From Candidatus Omnitrophica bacterium UBA6233 (GTDB lineage: Bacteria; Omnitrophota; Gorgyraeia; Gygaellales; Profunditerraquicolaceae): a stretch of 33,516 nucleotides of DNA. How positions within the stretch are numbered: the first letter of the stretch is position 1; the number at the start of each line of letters is the position of its first letter. Made by a program: the position numbers and the translations under genes. Under the pieces are notes generated by a model. It saw only the letters and a list, made by a program, of their open reading frames with translations, was not told where the DNA came from and did not search any database. Below are positions 7,672-16,439 of this stretch, piece after piece. The stretch spans positions 10,907 through 44,422 of the forward strand of contig DJWJ01000005.1 in NCBI GenBank assembly GCA_002440965.1, in the 5' to 3' direction.

Positions 7672-10600
7672 ATGTTATCCAAATTTTTTCTTGACCGTCC
7701 GGTTTTTGCCTGGGTAATCGCTATTCTGATAATGGTGCTGGGCGGTTTGGCTATTTATACCCTGCCGATTGCTCAATATCCGCCTATTGCTCCGCCGTCC
7801 ATCCGGATTACTTCTCTTTATACCGGAGCTTCAGCCGAAACAGTAGAGAATACCGTTACTCAGATAATCGAACAGCAGATGACTGGCCTGGATAAAATGT
7901 TATATATGGCCAGCTCAAGCGACGCTTCGGGCGCTTCTACTATTGAATTGACATTTGCTCCCGGGACTGACCCGGATATTGCCTGGACCAAGGTGCAAAA
8001 TAAACTTCAACTGGCAATGCCGCGGCTTCCGGACACAGTGCAGCGCAGGGGTGTTTCAGTGCAAAAGTCCACCCATAATTATCTTTTGATTGTGGGTTTG
8101 GTTTCTGAAGACGGTAGTATGACCGATATTGATTTACGCGATTATATGCTTAGCGTTGTTCAACCGGTTCTTGCGCGCGTGCCCGGGGTTGGCGAAGCAG
8201 AGGGGTTTGGAAGCGAATACGCTATGCGTATCTGGTTTGATCCCAAGAAGTTGACTAGTTACGGATTGACGGTAGGGGATGTTATTGGGGCTTTGCAAGA
8301 TTATAATGTTGAGGTTTCCGGAGGGCAATTCGGAGGCGCTCCGGCTGTGAAGGGGCAGCGCCTGAATGCTTCAATTATCATTCAGAATTTACTTAAAACT
8401 CCCGAGGAATTCTCTAATATCCCGATTCGTATTAATCCCGATGGCTCGACTATCCGGATTAAAGATGTGGGATATACAGAGTTGGGCAGCGACCAGTCGG
8501 ATACTAAGGTTTACTTTAATAAAGGCCAGCCATCTTCAGCTATCGCCATCAGGCAGGAACCCGGAGCTAATGCCTTAAAGACTGTCGACGGGATCAAGGC
8601 AAAAATGGAAGAGTTGAGCCGTTATTTTCCTCAAGGGATGAAAGTGATTTATCCTTATGATACAACGCCTTTTACTCTTGTAGCCATTAAAGAAGTATTT
8701 AAAACTTTGTGTGTAGCTATATTCTTGGTTTTTCTGGTTATGTATTTGTTTATGGGTAATATCCGGGCAACACTCATCCCGACGATAGCTGTGCCCATAG
8801 TCTTGTTGGGAACTTTCGCGACGTTGAGCTTCTTCGGTTATTCGATCAATATGCTTACCATGTTTGCTATGGTTTTAGCTATTGGTTTATTGGTAGATGA
8901 CGCTATTGTCGTAGTTGAAAACGTGGAGCGCCTGATGAGCGAGGAGGGGCTTTCGCCGCGGGAGGCTGCGGCAAAATCCATGGAGCAGATTACTCCCGCG
9001 CTTATCGGTATAGGCCTGGTGCTTTCAGCAGTCTTTGGGCCGATGGCTTTTTTCACCGGATCCACCGGAGTTATTTACCGGCAGTTCTCCATAACGGTTA
9101 TCGCTTCAATGTTGCTTTCGGTTGTAGTAGCTTTAATCCTGACTCCGGTTCTTTGCGCTTCGCTTTTGAGGCCTGTGCCTAAAGGGCATCAGCCGGCAGA
9201 GAGTGGATTTTGGCTTCTACGTCCTTTTTTCCGCAAGTTCGACCAGATTTTCTTTTGGATTCGCGATAAGTACGTACAATTAGTGGGGCATTCGTTTAAC
9301 AAGAACATTCGTTATATAATTGCTTATTTTCTGATTGTGTCAGGAATGTTATTCGTATTTTTCCGGATGCCTACAGGTTATCTACCGGATGAGGATCAGG
9401 GAGTCGCAATCATTATGGCTAACTTGCCTTCAGGGTCCACTCTTGAGCAGTCTGAAGCAGTAATGGATAAAGTCCGGCAATATTTTATCGATAAGGAGAA
9501 AGATGCGGTTGAATCAATTTTAACTATTGCCGGAACTAACCAATCCGGCCACGGGCAAAATACCGGCATGGCCTTCATCAAGTTGAAAGATTGGGATTTA
9601 CGCAAGAAGGCGAGCTTAAAGGCGGATGCCATAGAAGATCGGGCCATGAAAGAGTTCGCTAATTATAACGAGGCGCTGGTTTATGTATTTTCTCCTCCTG
9701 CTATCATCGAGTTGGGTAATGCCAAGGGTTTTGATTTTCAATTGCAGGATCGCGGCGGTGCGGGCCACGAGAAATTGATGGAAGCGCGCAGTAAGCTTTT
9801 GGATATGGCGTCTAAGGACCCGCGTTTGACTCGTGTGCGGGCCAATGGATTAGAGGATGTGGCTCAATATAAGATCGATTTGGATTGGGAAAAAGCCGGA
9901 AGCCTGGGAGTTTCGATTGCTTCCATTCAAAATACTATATCCACTGCTTTTGGTTCCAGCTACGTTAATGATTTTGTCAAAGACGGCAGGATCAAGCACG
10001 TGGATATCCAGGCTGACGCGCCCTACCGTATGTTGCCGGAGGATTTAAAAAATCTCTATGTGCGTAACTCCAAAGGAAAGATGGTGCCTTATTCTTCTTT
10101 TGCCTCCGGCCATTGGATTTTTGGGTCTCCGAAGTTAGAGCGTTATAATGCTTTTTCATCCATCAATATTCTGGGTGAAGCTGCTAAAGGAAGGAGTTCT
10201 GGTGAAGCAATGGATGCTATGGAAGAGCTTGCTTCAAAATTGTCCCGGGAGTTCGGTTATGACTGGACCGGGCTTTCTTATCAGGAGAGGCAGTCTGGAT
10301 CGCAGGCCGGCCCGCTTTACGCTTTTTCAATCTTGATAATTTTTCTATGCGTGGCGGCTTTATATGAGAGTTGGAGTATTCCCATTGTTAATTTATTAAT
10401 GTTGCCTTTGGGAGTTTTTGGAGCTACGCTGGCAACATATTTACGCGGAATGCCCAATGATGTTTACTTTCAAATCGGATTTCTTACTACCTTAGGGCTT
10501 TCTACCAAGAACGCCATTTTGATCATTCAGTTTGCCCAGCAGCGCCTGGAGCAGGGAGAAAAACTAGTTGAGGCAACCCTGGGAGCGGTAAAAACCCGAT

Positions 10601-10851
10601 TTCGTCCGGTTATTATGACTTCTTTGGCTTTCTTTTTCGGAGTCTTGCCGCTGGCAATATCCACCGGAGCTGGAGCCGGAGCCCAAAATGCCATTGGCAC
10701 GGCAGTTGTCGGAGGCATGCTTTCAGCTACTTTCATCGACCTTATTTTTATTCCGCTGTTTTTTACTATGGTAACCCGCTTTTTCGGCCGCAAGCTTAAG
10801 CCGCAGGCCGCGGTAGCCGCGCCTGATAATACGGAGTTACAGAAAAAATAA
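7672..10851 (+). CDS. acrB: RND multidrug efflux pump, HAE1 family
   Basis: A complete 1059-residue proton-driven pump of the AcrB/MexB type. It begins with the hallmark FFLDRPVFAWVIAI and has the expected two halves of six membrane segments with large periplasmic loops. The proton-relay aspartates are Asp409 and Asp410 in VLAIGLLVDDAIVVVENVER, and the matching lysine of the second half is in LSTKNAILIIQFA. Length and motif content are those of HAE1 drug/solvent pumps rather than heavy-metal (CusA) pumps. Substrates cannot be predicted. Confidence 0.96.
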   Translation: MLSKFFLDRPVFAWVIAILIMVLGGLAIYTLPIAQYPPIAPPSIRITSLYTGASAETVENTVTQIIEQQMTGLDKMLYMASSSDASGASTIELTFAPGTDPDIAWTKVQNKLQLAMPRLPDTVQRRGVSVQKSTHNYLLIVGLVSEDGSMTDIDLRDYMLSVVQPVLARVPGVGEAEGFGSEYAMRIWFDPKKLTSYGLTVGDVIGALQDYNVEVSGGQFGGAPAVKGQRLNASIIIQNLLKTPEEFSNIPIRINPDGSTIRIKDVGYTELGSDQSDTKVYFNKGQPSSAIAIRQEPGANALKTVDGIKAKMEELSRYFPQGMKVIYPYDTTPFTLVAIKEVFKTLCVAIFLVFLVMYLFMGNIRATLIPTIAVPIVLLGTFATLSFFGYSINMLTMFAMVLAIGLLVDDAIVVVENVERLMSEEGLSPREAAAKSMEQITPALIGIGLVLSAVFGPMAFFTGSTGVIYRQFSITVIASMLLSVVVALILTPVLCASLLRPVPKGHQPAESGFWLLRPFFRKFDQIFFWIRDKYVQLVGHSFNKNIRYIIAYFLIVSGMLFVFFRMPTGYLPDEDQGVAIIMANLPSGSTLEQSEAVMDKVRQYFIDKEKDAVESILTIAGTNQSGHGQNTGMAFIKLKDWDLRKKASLKADAIEDRAMKEFANYNEALVYVFSPPAIIELGNAKGFDFQLQDRGGAGHEKLMEARSKLLDMASKDPRLTRVRANGLEDVAQYKIDLDWEKAGSLGVSIASIQNTISTAFGSSYVNDFVKDGRIKHVDIQADAPYRMLPEDLKNLYVRNSKGKMVPYSSFASGHWIFGSPKLERYNAFSSINILGEAAKGRSSGEAMDAMEELASKLSREFGYDWTGLSYQERQSGSQAGPLYAFSILIIFLCVAALYESWSIPIVNLLMLPLGVFGATLATYLRGMPNDVYFQIGFLTTLGLSTKNAILIIQFAQQRLEQGEKLVEATLGAVKTRFRPVIMTSLAFFFGVLPLAISTGAGAGAQNAIGTAVVGGMLSATFIDLIFIPLFFTMVTRFFGRKLKPQAAVAAPDNTELQKK

Positions 10852-10855
10852 TAAA

Positions 10856-12352
10856 ATGAAAAGGATACTTATCGTAATTTTAGGAGTTATTTTTTTGAAT
10901 GGCTGCACTATGGCCCCAAAGTATAACCGGCCGGGATCTTCTATCCCCGAAGATTGGCCTAAGGGAGATGCCTACCCGAAAGCGCAACCGGAAGCCAATG
11001 TTGTAGATGCCACGCAATTGAAATGGCGGGAGTTTTTTATTGACCCGAAACTCCAGCAGATAATTCAGATGGCTCTTCAGAATAACCGGGATTTACGTAT
11101 TGCTGTTTTAAATGTGGAGAGGGCGCGGGCATTATACGGAATCCAGCGTTCGGAATTATTCCCGGTTCTTGACGCGACAGGAGCGTTATCTAAACAGCGC
11201 TATTCTTCGGATTTTCTAAATCCGGGGTATCCTAAGGTAGTTGAACAATACTCCGCTGATCTAGGAATTACTTCCTGGGAGATCGATTTTTTTGGCCGGA
11301 TCCGCAGTTTGACCAAACAAGCCCTAGAGGAATATTTAAGTACGCAAGAGACCCGGCGCAGCGCGCAAATCGCGCTTATCTCTGAGGTGGCCCGGGCATA
11401 TCTGTTTATTGCCAAAGTTGAGACTGACCTTAGTTTGGCGCGTTCTACTCTTAAAGCTCAGGAAGATTCTTACAATTTAGTCTTGCGCCGGTACAAAGCC
11501 AGCCTGGTAAGCGAAATAGATTTGCAGCGCGCGCAAACCCAGGTGGATACGGCCAAGGGAGACGTGATTCTTTATACTCAGAGGTTAGCCGAGTATGTAA
11601 ATGCGTTGAATTTTCTTGCCGGCGCTCCTGTGCCGAAGAATCTCTTGCCTGTTAATTTAGATAGCGTCGCCCTTTTTAAAGATATTTTTCCCGGCTTGTC
11701 TTCTAATGTGCTTCTTAAGCGGCCGGATATTTTAGCCGCGGAACACGAGTTAAAGGGCGCTTATGCCAATATTGGGGCAGCCAGAGCTGCTTTTTTTCCC
11801 AGTATTTCGCTGACTACAGCGCTTGGCTCGGCTAGCAGCGCCTTTACCAATTTGTTCTCAGCCGGCAGGGGCACATGGATTTATAATCCGCAAATTGTAA
11901 TGCCTATTTTTGATATGCGGACCTGGGCCGCGTATAGGGTTAGCCGGGCAGACCAGAAAATCGCGCTGACCAAGTATGAGAAAACTGTCCAGACAGCTTT
12001 TAGGGAAGTGGCTGATATCTTGGCTATACAAGGTACGGTGGAGGCGCAGATAGCAGTACAACAGTCGATGGTTGATTCCGCGCAGAAGGTATATAGCCTA
12101 TCGGAAAAGCGCTACGCTAACGGCATTGACAGTTATTTAAGCGTTCTTGACGCGCAGCGGTCGCTGTATCGGGCGCAAAAAGAGCTTATCTTGATGCAGT
12201 TATACAAGCTTTCTAACCAGGTCCAAGCTTATGCGGCGCTGGGAGGAGGCGGGTTGGATGATGCGGATGAGGGCAAGCGGACTAGCCGGGACTATTTGGA
12301 AGAAAAGGCTCTTTCGTTATTGGATTCTGGGATTAGGAAACCGGAGCGCTGA
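10856..12352 (+). CDS. oprM: RND outer-membrane channel lipoprotein (OprM/NodT family)
   Basis: A 498-residue outer membrane factor. The signal ends in the lipobox LNGC (Cys17), followed by the family opening TMAPKYNRP. Two outer-membrane efflux repeats are recognisable, each with long helices (for example LRIAVLNVERARALYGIQRS and a matching region after residue 360) and ending with RYANGIDSYLSVLDAQRSL. It starts four bases after the pump gene and completes the tripartite complex across both membranes. Confidence 0.94.
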   Translation: MKRILIVILGVIFLNGCTMAPKYNRPGSSIPEDWPKGDAYPKAQPEANVVDATQLKWREFFIDPKLQQIIQMALQNNRDLRIAVLNVERARALYGIQRSELFPVLDATGALSKQRYSSDFLNPGYPKVVEQYSADLGITSWEIDFFGRIRSLTKQALEEYLSTQETRRSAQIALISEVARAYLFIAKVETDLSLARSTLKAQEDSYNLVLRRYKASLVSEIDLQRAQTQVDTAKGDVILYTQRLAEYVNALNFLAGAPVPKNLLPVNLDSVALFKDIFPGLSSNVLLKRPDILAAEHELKGAYANIGAARAAFFPSISLTTALGSASSAFTNLFSAGRGTWIYNPQIVMPIFDMRTWAAYRVSRADQKIALTKYEKTVQTAFREVADILAIQGTVEAQIAVQQSMVDSAQKVYSLSEKRYANGIDSYLSVLDAQRSLYRAQKELILMQLYKLSNQVQAYAALGGGGLDDADEGKRTSRDYLEEKALSLLDSGIRKPER

Positions 12353-12402
12353 AAATCTTTAGGCGAAAACCATAGAAATTAAGCGGGCTCCGGCTTGTTT
12401 TT
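12341..12402 (+). terminator. Possible intrinsic terminator of the efflux operon
   Basis: CCGGAGC (12341-12347) plus GCT pairs with AGC (12382-12384) plus GCTCCGG (12387-12393) with a two-base bulge; a T-rich run follows at 12395-12402. The stem starts inside the last codons and the loop is about 31 bases, long for a terminator. Confidence 0.45.
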
Positions 12403-12448
12403 ATATGTGGCGTAGCGCCTGTCCGGAATCGTCCGGAATCGTTCATCA

Positions 12449-12477
12449 TTGTCGATAGGCGTAAAAAATGGTATACT
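12449..12477 (+). promoter_or_regulatory. Predicted promoter of the small membrane protein gene
   Basis: TTGTCG (12449-12454) and TATACT (12472-12477) are spaced by 17 bases. Transcription would start near 12484, giving a leader of about 110 bases. Confidence 0.55.
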
Positions 12478-12596
12478 ATATGTAGACAAAATAGTTATTT
12501 ACGGTTTTGGTGATTGATTTTAAAAGAAAAGGAGGCAAGTTATTTAGCAATCATCGGACATAAGGCATGGGGATAACCAAAAGGAAGGAGGGGCAT

Positions 12597-13010
12597 ATGT
12601 ATAAAAATGTGCTGGGTCTATGTTTGGTTATTTTATGTCTTGCAATGGTCAGCTTGGCTTATGCTGGAAACGGAAAGGTAAATCCGTATAAGATGGGGGG
12701 CGGCCCTGTTGAACTGACAGTCGCAGAGCAAGCCGCAGTGGAACCCGAGGGGAAGATCGCCTATGATTCATTCCGGGCGTTTATTTTTTGGCTTAGCCCC
12801 GGGATATTGCTCGTGGGAATATTTTACCTGTTCGGCAATTACCGAAAACTCGAAACAACTTGCGACAGGGAAATGGGTATACATAAAAGAATATTTCCCA
12901 AATTGGAGAGCAATATCTATGTTGTCAATCACTGGGCTCTGCATAGGCATATTGTAGTCGGTTTAATGTGCGTGCTTTGCGCGATATTGTTCTATATGTA
13001 TTTCAGGTAG
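12597..13010 (+). CDS. Small exported/membrane protein of unknown function
   Basis: A 137-residue protein that I do not recognise. The start at 12597 is chosen over an ATG at 12567 because AAGGAAGGAGGGG lies just before it and the hydrophobic signal then begins at once. The signal peptide probably ends at AYA, about residue 24. A short polar region with GGGPVELTV follows, then two transmembrane segments (about 63-80 and 115-134) around a basic, charged loop. It has its own promoter and terminator, so it is a single-gene transcription unit. Confidence 0.65.
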   Translation: MYKNVLGLCLVILCLAMVSLAYAGNGKVNPYKMGGGPVELTVAEQAAVEPEGKIAYDSFRAFIFWLSPGILLVGIFYLFGNYRKLETTCDREMGIHKRIFPKLESNIYVVNHWALHRHIVVGLMCVLCAILFYMYFR

Positions 13011-13063
13011 CCGGCGGATTTACCGCTGATTGATCTGCTTTTTTAGAAAGCCGGAAGGTTACG

Positions 13064-13102
13064 ACGCAACTTACCAAGATAGAGGCGAGTTGCGTTTTTT
13101 TT
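13064..13102 (+). terminator. Intrinsic terminator
   Basis: An 8-bp stem ACGCAACT (13064-13071) / AGTTGCGT (13088-13095) is followed by a run of T to 13102. It closes the preceding small-protein transcript. Confidence 0.75.
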
Positions 13103-13131
13103 GTATTTTGCGATACAATTTTACGTAGAAA

Positions 13132-13140
13132 TGATATAAT
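13132..13140 (+). promoter_or_regulatory. Extended -10 promoter immediately before the DUF362 gene
   Basis: TGATATAAT gives a TGn extended -10 with a perfect TATAAT hexamer (13135-13140); a weak -35 (GATACA, 13112-13117) sits 17 bases upstream. The ATG at 13147 begins only six bases after the hexamer, where transcription itself should start. Confidence 0.6.
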
Positions 13141-13146
13141 CAGACA

Positions 13147-14334
13147 ATGAGGAAATTCGCCAAGATAATCAATATATTAATCGCGGTATTATTTATATTC
13201 AGGCCATCCAAAGATAAGGCAGAGGCTGGAAAGCCGTCTGCCGATGAAACCAAATACAGTTCGGTTATGGTGTCTTTGGATAAAAAGACCGGTTTGATCG
13301 AACCTATCAAGATTAAGGTTGTCACTTCAAAGGTTAGCGTGATAAAAGGGGCCGACCTTTACGCTATGACCAGGCAGGCCATTGATGCTTTGGGCGGAAT
13401 GAAAACGATAGTTAAAAAAGGCGACCGGGTATTCATAAAACCCAACTATATAACCGGAGGATTAGACGGCCACGATCCTGTTTCTGCCGGAGAAATAGCC
13501 CATCCTGAGGTAGTCGCTTCAGTAGCTGAAGAATGCGTCAAAGCCGGAGCCAAAGAGGTGGTGATTGGAGAATGGGTCGAGCGCCCGATAAAGATAAACT
13601 TCGGAGGAAAAGAAGGCAAAGATGGCGCTCAGGTGCAGCGTTTAGTGGATCTGTTGAATAAAAAATACGGGCACAAGATATTCCTGATAAATCTTATGGA
13701 GCATACGACTTATTTCCGGTATTTTCCGTCGCGGACAAAATTGAACTTTTTGGCTATCCCCGATTTGGTTGCGGATGCCGATGTGGTTATTTCCATTCCT
13801 GCCTTGAAAACGCACCATAAACCGTCGCCAGTCAGCCTGGGGCTGAAAAATTTTATGGGGGTTATGCCCTCTTCTTTGTATGGAGAGCCCAGATATAAAT
13901 TGCACCATGCCGGTTTGCATCAGGTTATCGTAGATATCAATAAAGCAATCCAGCCGGATTTGGTGGTAGTGAGCGCGGCATTCGGAATGGAAGGCCCGGG
14001 GGCTTCTTTGTTTTTGGGGGGTAAGGCTGTGGATGTCAGCAAAAGAATAGGCGGGGCTTTGGTGATAGCGGGAAGAGACCCGGTGGCAACCGATGCCACG
14101 GCAACTCGCATAATCACCAAAGACTGGGATCCTGTTCCTGCCAATCCTGACTTGGGCACACCTTGGTATGTTAATCATATCCGTATGGCTGCCGAGCAGG
14201 GGTTAGGGAATTTAGACAGCTCAAAGATATCGATTATAGGAGAGCAACTGGATAATGTAAAAATGAATTGGGAACGTTCCGATGATAATGTTTATCCTGA
14301 ACTTCCCGGGGAGAAAGATGAGAGCCGGCTTTAA
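13147..14334 (+). CDS. DUF362-domain protein
   Basis: A 395-residue protein with an N-terminal hydrophobic segment (about 5-18) and a DUF362 domain: KKGDRVFIKPNYI (about 95-107), HPEVVASVAEECVKAGAKEV, IPALKTHHKPSPVSLGLKNF (about 217-237), and GRDPVATDATATRI near the end. Many DUF362 proteins carry a ferredoxin-like cluster motif; here there are almost no cysteines, so no iron-sulfur site. The biochemical role of the family is unknown. No Shine-Dalgarno sequence precedes the ATG, in line with a leaderless message. It overlaps the following secreted-protein gene by 17 bases, so the two products probably work together. Confidence 0.85.
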   Translation: MRKFAKIINILIAVLFIFRPSKDKAEAGKPSADETKYSSVMVSLDKKTGLIEPIKIKVVTSKVSVIKGADLYAMTRQAIDALGGMKTIVKKGDRVFIKPNYITGGLDGHDPVSAGEIAHPEVVASVAEECVKAGAKEVVIGEWVERPIKINFGGKEGKDGAQVQRLVDLLNKKYGHKIFLINLMEHTTYFRYFPSRTKLNFLAIPDLVADADVVISIPALKTHHKPSPVSLGLKNFMGVMPSSLYGEPRYKLHHAGLHQVIVDINKAIQPDLVVVSAAFGMEGPGASLFLGGKAVDVSKRIGGALVIAGRDPVATDATATRIITKDWDPVPANPDLGTPWYVNHIRMAAEQGLGNLDSSKISIIGEQLDNVKMNWERSDDNVYPELPGEKDESRL

Positions 14335-15256
14335 AATCAAAGTATCATTTTTGGCCGTATTTTTTTGCGGGTTATTTATTCCTTTGGGATACCCCGGGCA
14401 GGTGTTTTCCGTCAATGCGGTTGATTCCCTGGGGGAATGGCGTAGAGAGGTAGTTACCGGCAGAGAGGCAGTTTCCACAAACAAGGCTTTGGCAAAATCC
14501 GAAATTCAGGTATATATCGAAGAGCCGGGGAAATATCAGCTGTTTGCCTACATACATCATAATTGGAGAAAAGCTGTTCCTTGCGTCTATGCAGAGGTTG
14601 CAAATGATAAGGGTGTTTTGTATCAGGGGTATCATAGGATAGAAAACATATGGTATCTTGATGGAGAGAGCCCGGGAAGATGGTTTATGGTTTCTTTGAC
14701 TCAAGGGTCATTCTGGGAATTGCCCAAGGGTAAAATGACTATTCGTTTTTGGGCTGGCGCAAAAGCGGCTGTATGGGATGATAGCCCCGGGCAAATGGAA
14801 AGCAGCATTTCCGTCGATAAATTCTTTTTTGTTCCTGTTTGTCCTTCGGGCAAGGATTCAAACTCGGCTTGGCTGATATACCCGGAAGCCGGAGACGGAA
14901 ACTGGACTATTTCCGATTATCAATCTGAATACGCCACTAATTTGGCAAAAAGTGTTAAACGCGGCCAAACTTTATCCATCCCGGCAAAAGTTCCTTCTTC
15001 AGGCAGATATCGGTTATGGGCGGCAGTTTTCTCTCCGGAAGATAACAAATTGGGAATAACTTTTCGGGGTAAGTCCTATAAACGTAAAGTAGGAGTTGAT
15101 ATTAAAGGCAGAGATATCTGGTCCGAAATTATAGCCGGGCCCGTATATTTGGATAAGGGAGAATGCAGGATTATCTTGGAACATTTGGGGCAGGGAGAGA
15201 TTTTAGTGGATTATCTAATTATTTTTTCCGAGGTTTCGTCGACCAAGAGTTATTAA
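14318..15256 (+). CDS. Secreted protein with two beta-sandwich-like (carbohydrate-binding-like) regions
   Basis: A 312-residue exported protein. The start at 14318 is preferred over an ATG at 14282 because GGGGAG precedes it and the signal peptide (KIKVSFLAVFFCGLFIPLG) follows directly. Two regions of similar layout are visible: the first with PGKYQLFAYIHHNWRKAVP and LPKGKMTIRFWAG, the second with SGRYRLWAAVFSP, DIWSEIIAGPVYLDKGECRI and VDYLIIFS. The pattern of a polished strand, an aromatic strand and a closing 'D.l.i.' strand is that of galactose-binding-like or golvesin-like domains. It is coupled to the DUF362 gene. Ligand unknown. Confidence 0.6.
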   Translation: MRAGFKIKVSFLAVFFCGLFIPLGYPGQVFSVNAVDSLGEWRREVVTGREAVSTNKALAKSEIQVYIEEPGKYQLFAYIHHNWRKAVPCVYAEVANDKGVLYQGYHRIENIWYLDGESPGRWFMVSLTQGSFWELPKGKMTIRFWAGAKAAVWDDSPGQMESSISVDKFFFVPVCPSGKDSNSAWLIYPEAGDGNWTISDYQSEYATNLAKSVKRGQTLSIPAKVPSSGRYRLWAAVFSPEDNKLGITFRGKSYKRKVGVDIKGRDIWSEIIAGPVYLDKGECRIILEHLGQGEILVDYLIIFSEVSSTKSY

Positions 15257-15307
15257 AGGCCGCGTAATCCGTAATCTAAGAAATCCTGATTATGTATAAC
15301 AAATAAG

Positions 15308-15336
15308 TTGTATCAGCATAGTTTACCGATTATAAT
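15308..15336 (+). promoter_or_regulatory. Predicted promoter of the LOG-family gene
   Basis: TATAAT (15331-15336) is a perfect -10; TTGTAT (15308-15313) lies 17 bases upstream. Transcription would start near 15343, right at the ribosome binding site of the short upstream ORF. Confidence 0.55.
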
Positions 15337-15354
15337 AATTTCAGGAGAGGCAAG

Positions 15355-15384
15355 ATGTATCATGTGGAAATACGCATAAAATGA
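15355..15384 (+). CDS. Nine-codon upstream ORF coupled to the LOG-family gene
   Basis: ATG at 15355 follows a good AGGAGAGG site and encodes MYHVEIRIK before a TGA that overlaps the LOG-family ATG as ATGA (15381-15384). The LOG-family ATG itself has only a poor ribosome binding site. The small ORF probably delivers ribosomes to the main start by termination-reinitiation, or the peptide may regulate it. Confidence 0.45.
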   Translation: MYHVEIRIK

Positions 15385-16418
15385 AGAAGCCTTATAAAGA
15401 ATACAAAATAGGCGAAGAAGCTGCTGACAGCCTGATAGGCGAGCTTACCAAATTCTGCGCGCCTGCTGAAACCGGACATTTACTCCATGAAATATTTACT
15501 ACCATTGTGAAGCTGGGGAGAGAAACGGTTGACAAGGGCGATTTAAAGCTTGTAAATAACACGCTGAAAGAATTACGCTATTCTTTTAAGATATTTGCGC
15601 CTCACAGGAATGTTAAAAAAGTGATAATTTTTGGTTCGGCCAGGTCGCAGAAAGATTCAGCCGAATATGCCATGGCTGAAGAATTCGCCAGAAAATTGAC
15701 GCAGAAAGGTTATATGGTAGTAACAGGGGGCGGCCCCGGAGTTATGGAAGCCGGCAATAAAGGCGCTGCGGCGGGAAAAGATTTCGCGTTAAATATCCGC
15801 CTTCCTTTTGAGCAAAAACCCAATCCCTACATAGACGAGAAGGAAAAATTAATCAACTTTAAATATTTTTTTACCAGAAAATTGATTTTTGTCAAAGAGA
15901 CTGACGCGACCGCTCTTTTTCCCGGAGGCTTTGGCACAAATGATGAAGGTTTCGAAATGCTCACTTTGATTCAAACCGGCAAATCCCGGCCCAGGCCGGT
16001 AGTTTTGCTGGAGCCGGAAGGTTCAACTTATTGGGCCCAATGGAAGCGTTTTGTGGATATCCAATTAGTCAAAGGCAGATTTATCAATAAAGAAGACCTA
16101 AGCCTTTTTCGTATCGTAAAATCAGCTGATGAGGCGATCAAATATATAGAAGACTTTTATCGGGTATACCATTCGATAAGATATGTCTTAGGCCTGACCG
16201 TAATAAGGCTTAATAGAGAAATCTCTGATAAGACGCTTAAGCGCATTAATCAAGAATTCAAGGATATTTTAGCCAGCGGTGAAATCAAGAGATCTTTACC
16301 TATCGATAAAGAAGTCCAGGAGAAAGAGTTCCTTGGTTTGCCTAGATTAGCAATGAACTTTAACTTGCGGGGTTACGGTAGGCTTTGCGAGATGATTCAA
16401 ATTATCAATAAGGATTAG
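15381..16418 (+). CDS. LOG-family protein (nucleotide 5'-monophosphate phosphoribohydrolase)
   Basis: A 345-residue protein with a LOG (lysine decarboxylase-like Rossmann) domain in the middle. Members cleave nucleoside monophosphates to free base and ribose 5-phosphate. The nucleotide-binding loop is VVTGGGPGVMEAGNKGAA (about 113-130), catalytic candidates are Arg166 (FFTRK) and Glu189 in PGGFGTNDE (181-189). It is longer than the 180-200-residue LonelyGuy enzymes, with about 80 extra residues before and about 100 after the core, so it is closer in size to the larger PpnN-like group; the flanks may oligomerise or bind effectors. The P-type ATPase gene follows after 21 bases. Confidence 0.85.
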   Translation: MKKPYKEYKIGEEAADSLIGELTKFCAPAETGHLLHEIFTTIVKLGRETVDKGDLKLVNNTLKELRYSFKIFAPHRNVKKVIIFGSARSQKDSAEYAMAEEFARKLTQKGYMVVTGGGPGVMEAGNKGAAAGKDFALNIRLPFEQKPNPYIDEKEKLINFKYFFTRKLIFVKETDATALFPGGFGTNDEGFEMLTLIQTGKSRPRPVVLLEPEGSTYWAQWKRFVDIQLVKGRFINKEDLSLFRIVKSADEAIKYIEDFYRVYHSIRYVLGLTVIRLNREISDKTLKRINQEFKDILASGEIKRSLPIDKEVQEKEFLGLPRLAMNFNLRGYGRLCEMIQIINKD

Positions 16419-16439
16419 GTTGTAAGCAGCTGGAAACTT

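Noticed and set aside
12421..12440. Direct repeat of GTCCGGAATC, two copies in tandem
   Set aside because: Only two 10-base copies; no further copies nearby and no sign of a CRISPR, iteron or mobile element.
13642..14178. 178-codon open frame on the - strand within the DUF362 gene
   Set aside because: The + strand frame has clear family motifs throughout; the - strand translation looks like no family and lacks a start signal.
14372..14704. 110-codon - strand frame over the start of the secreted-protein gene
   Set aside because: No ribosome binding site or family likeness; the + strand has a clear signal peptide and ribosome binding site.
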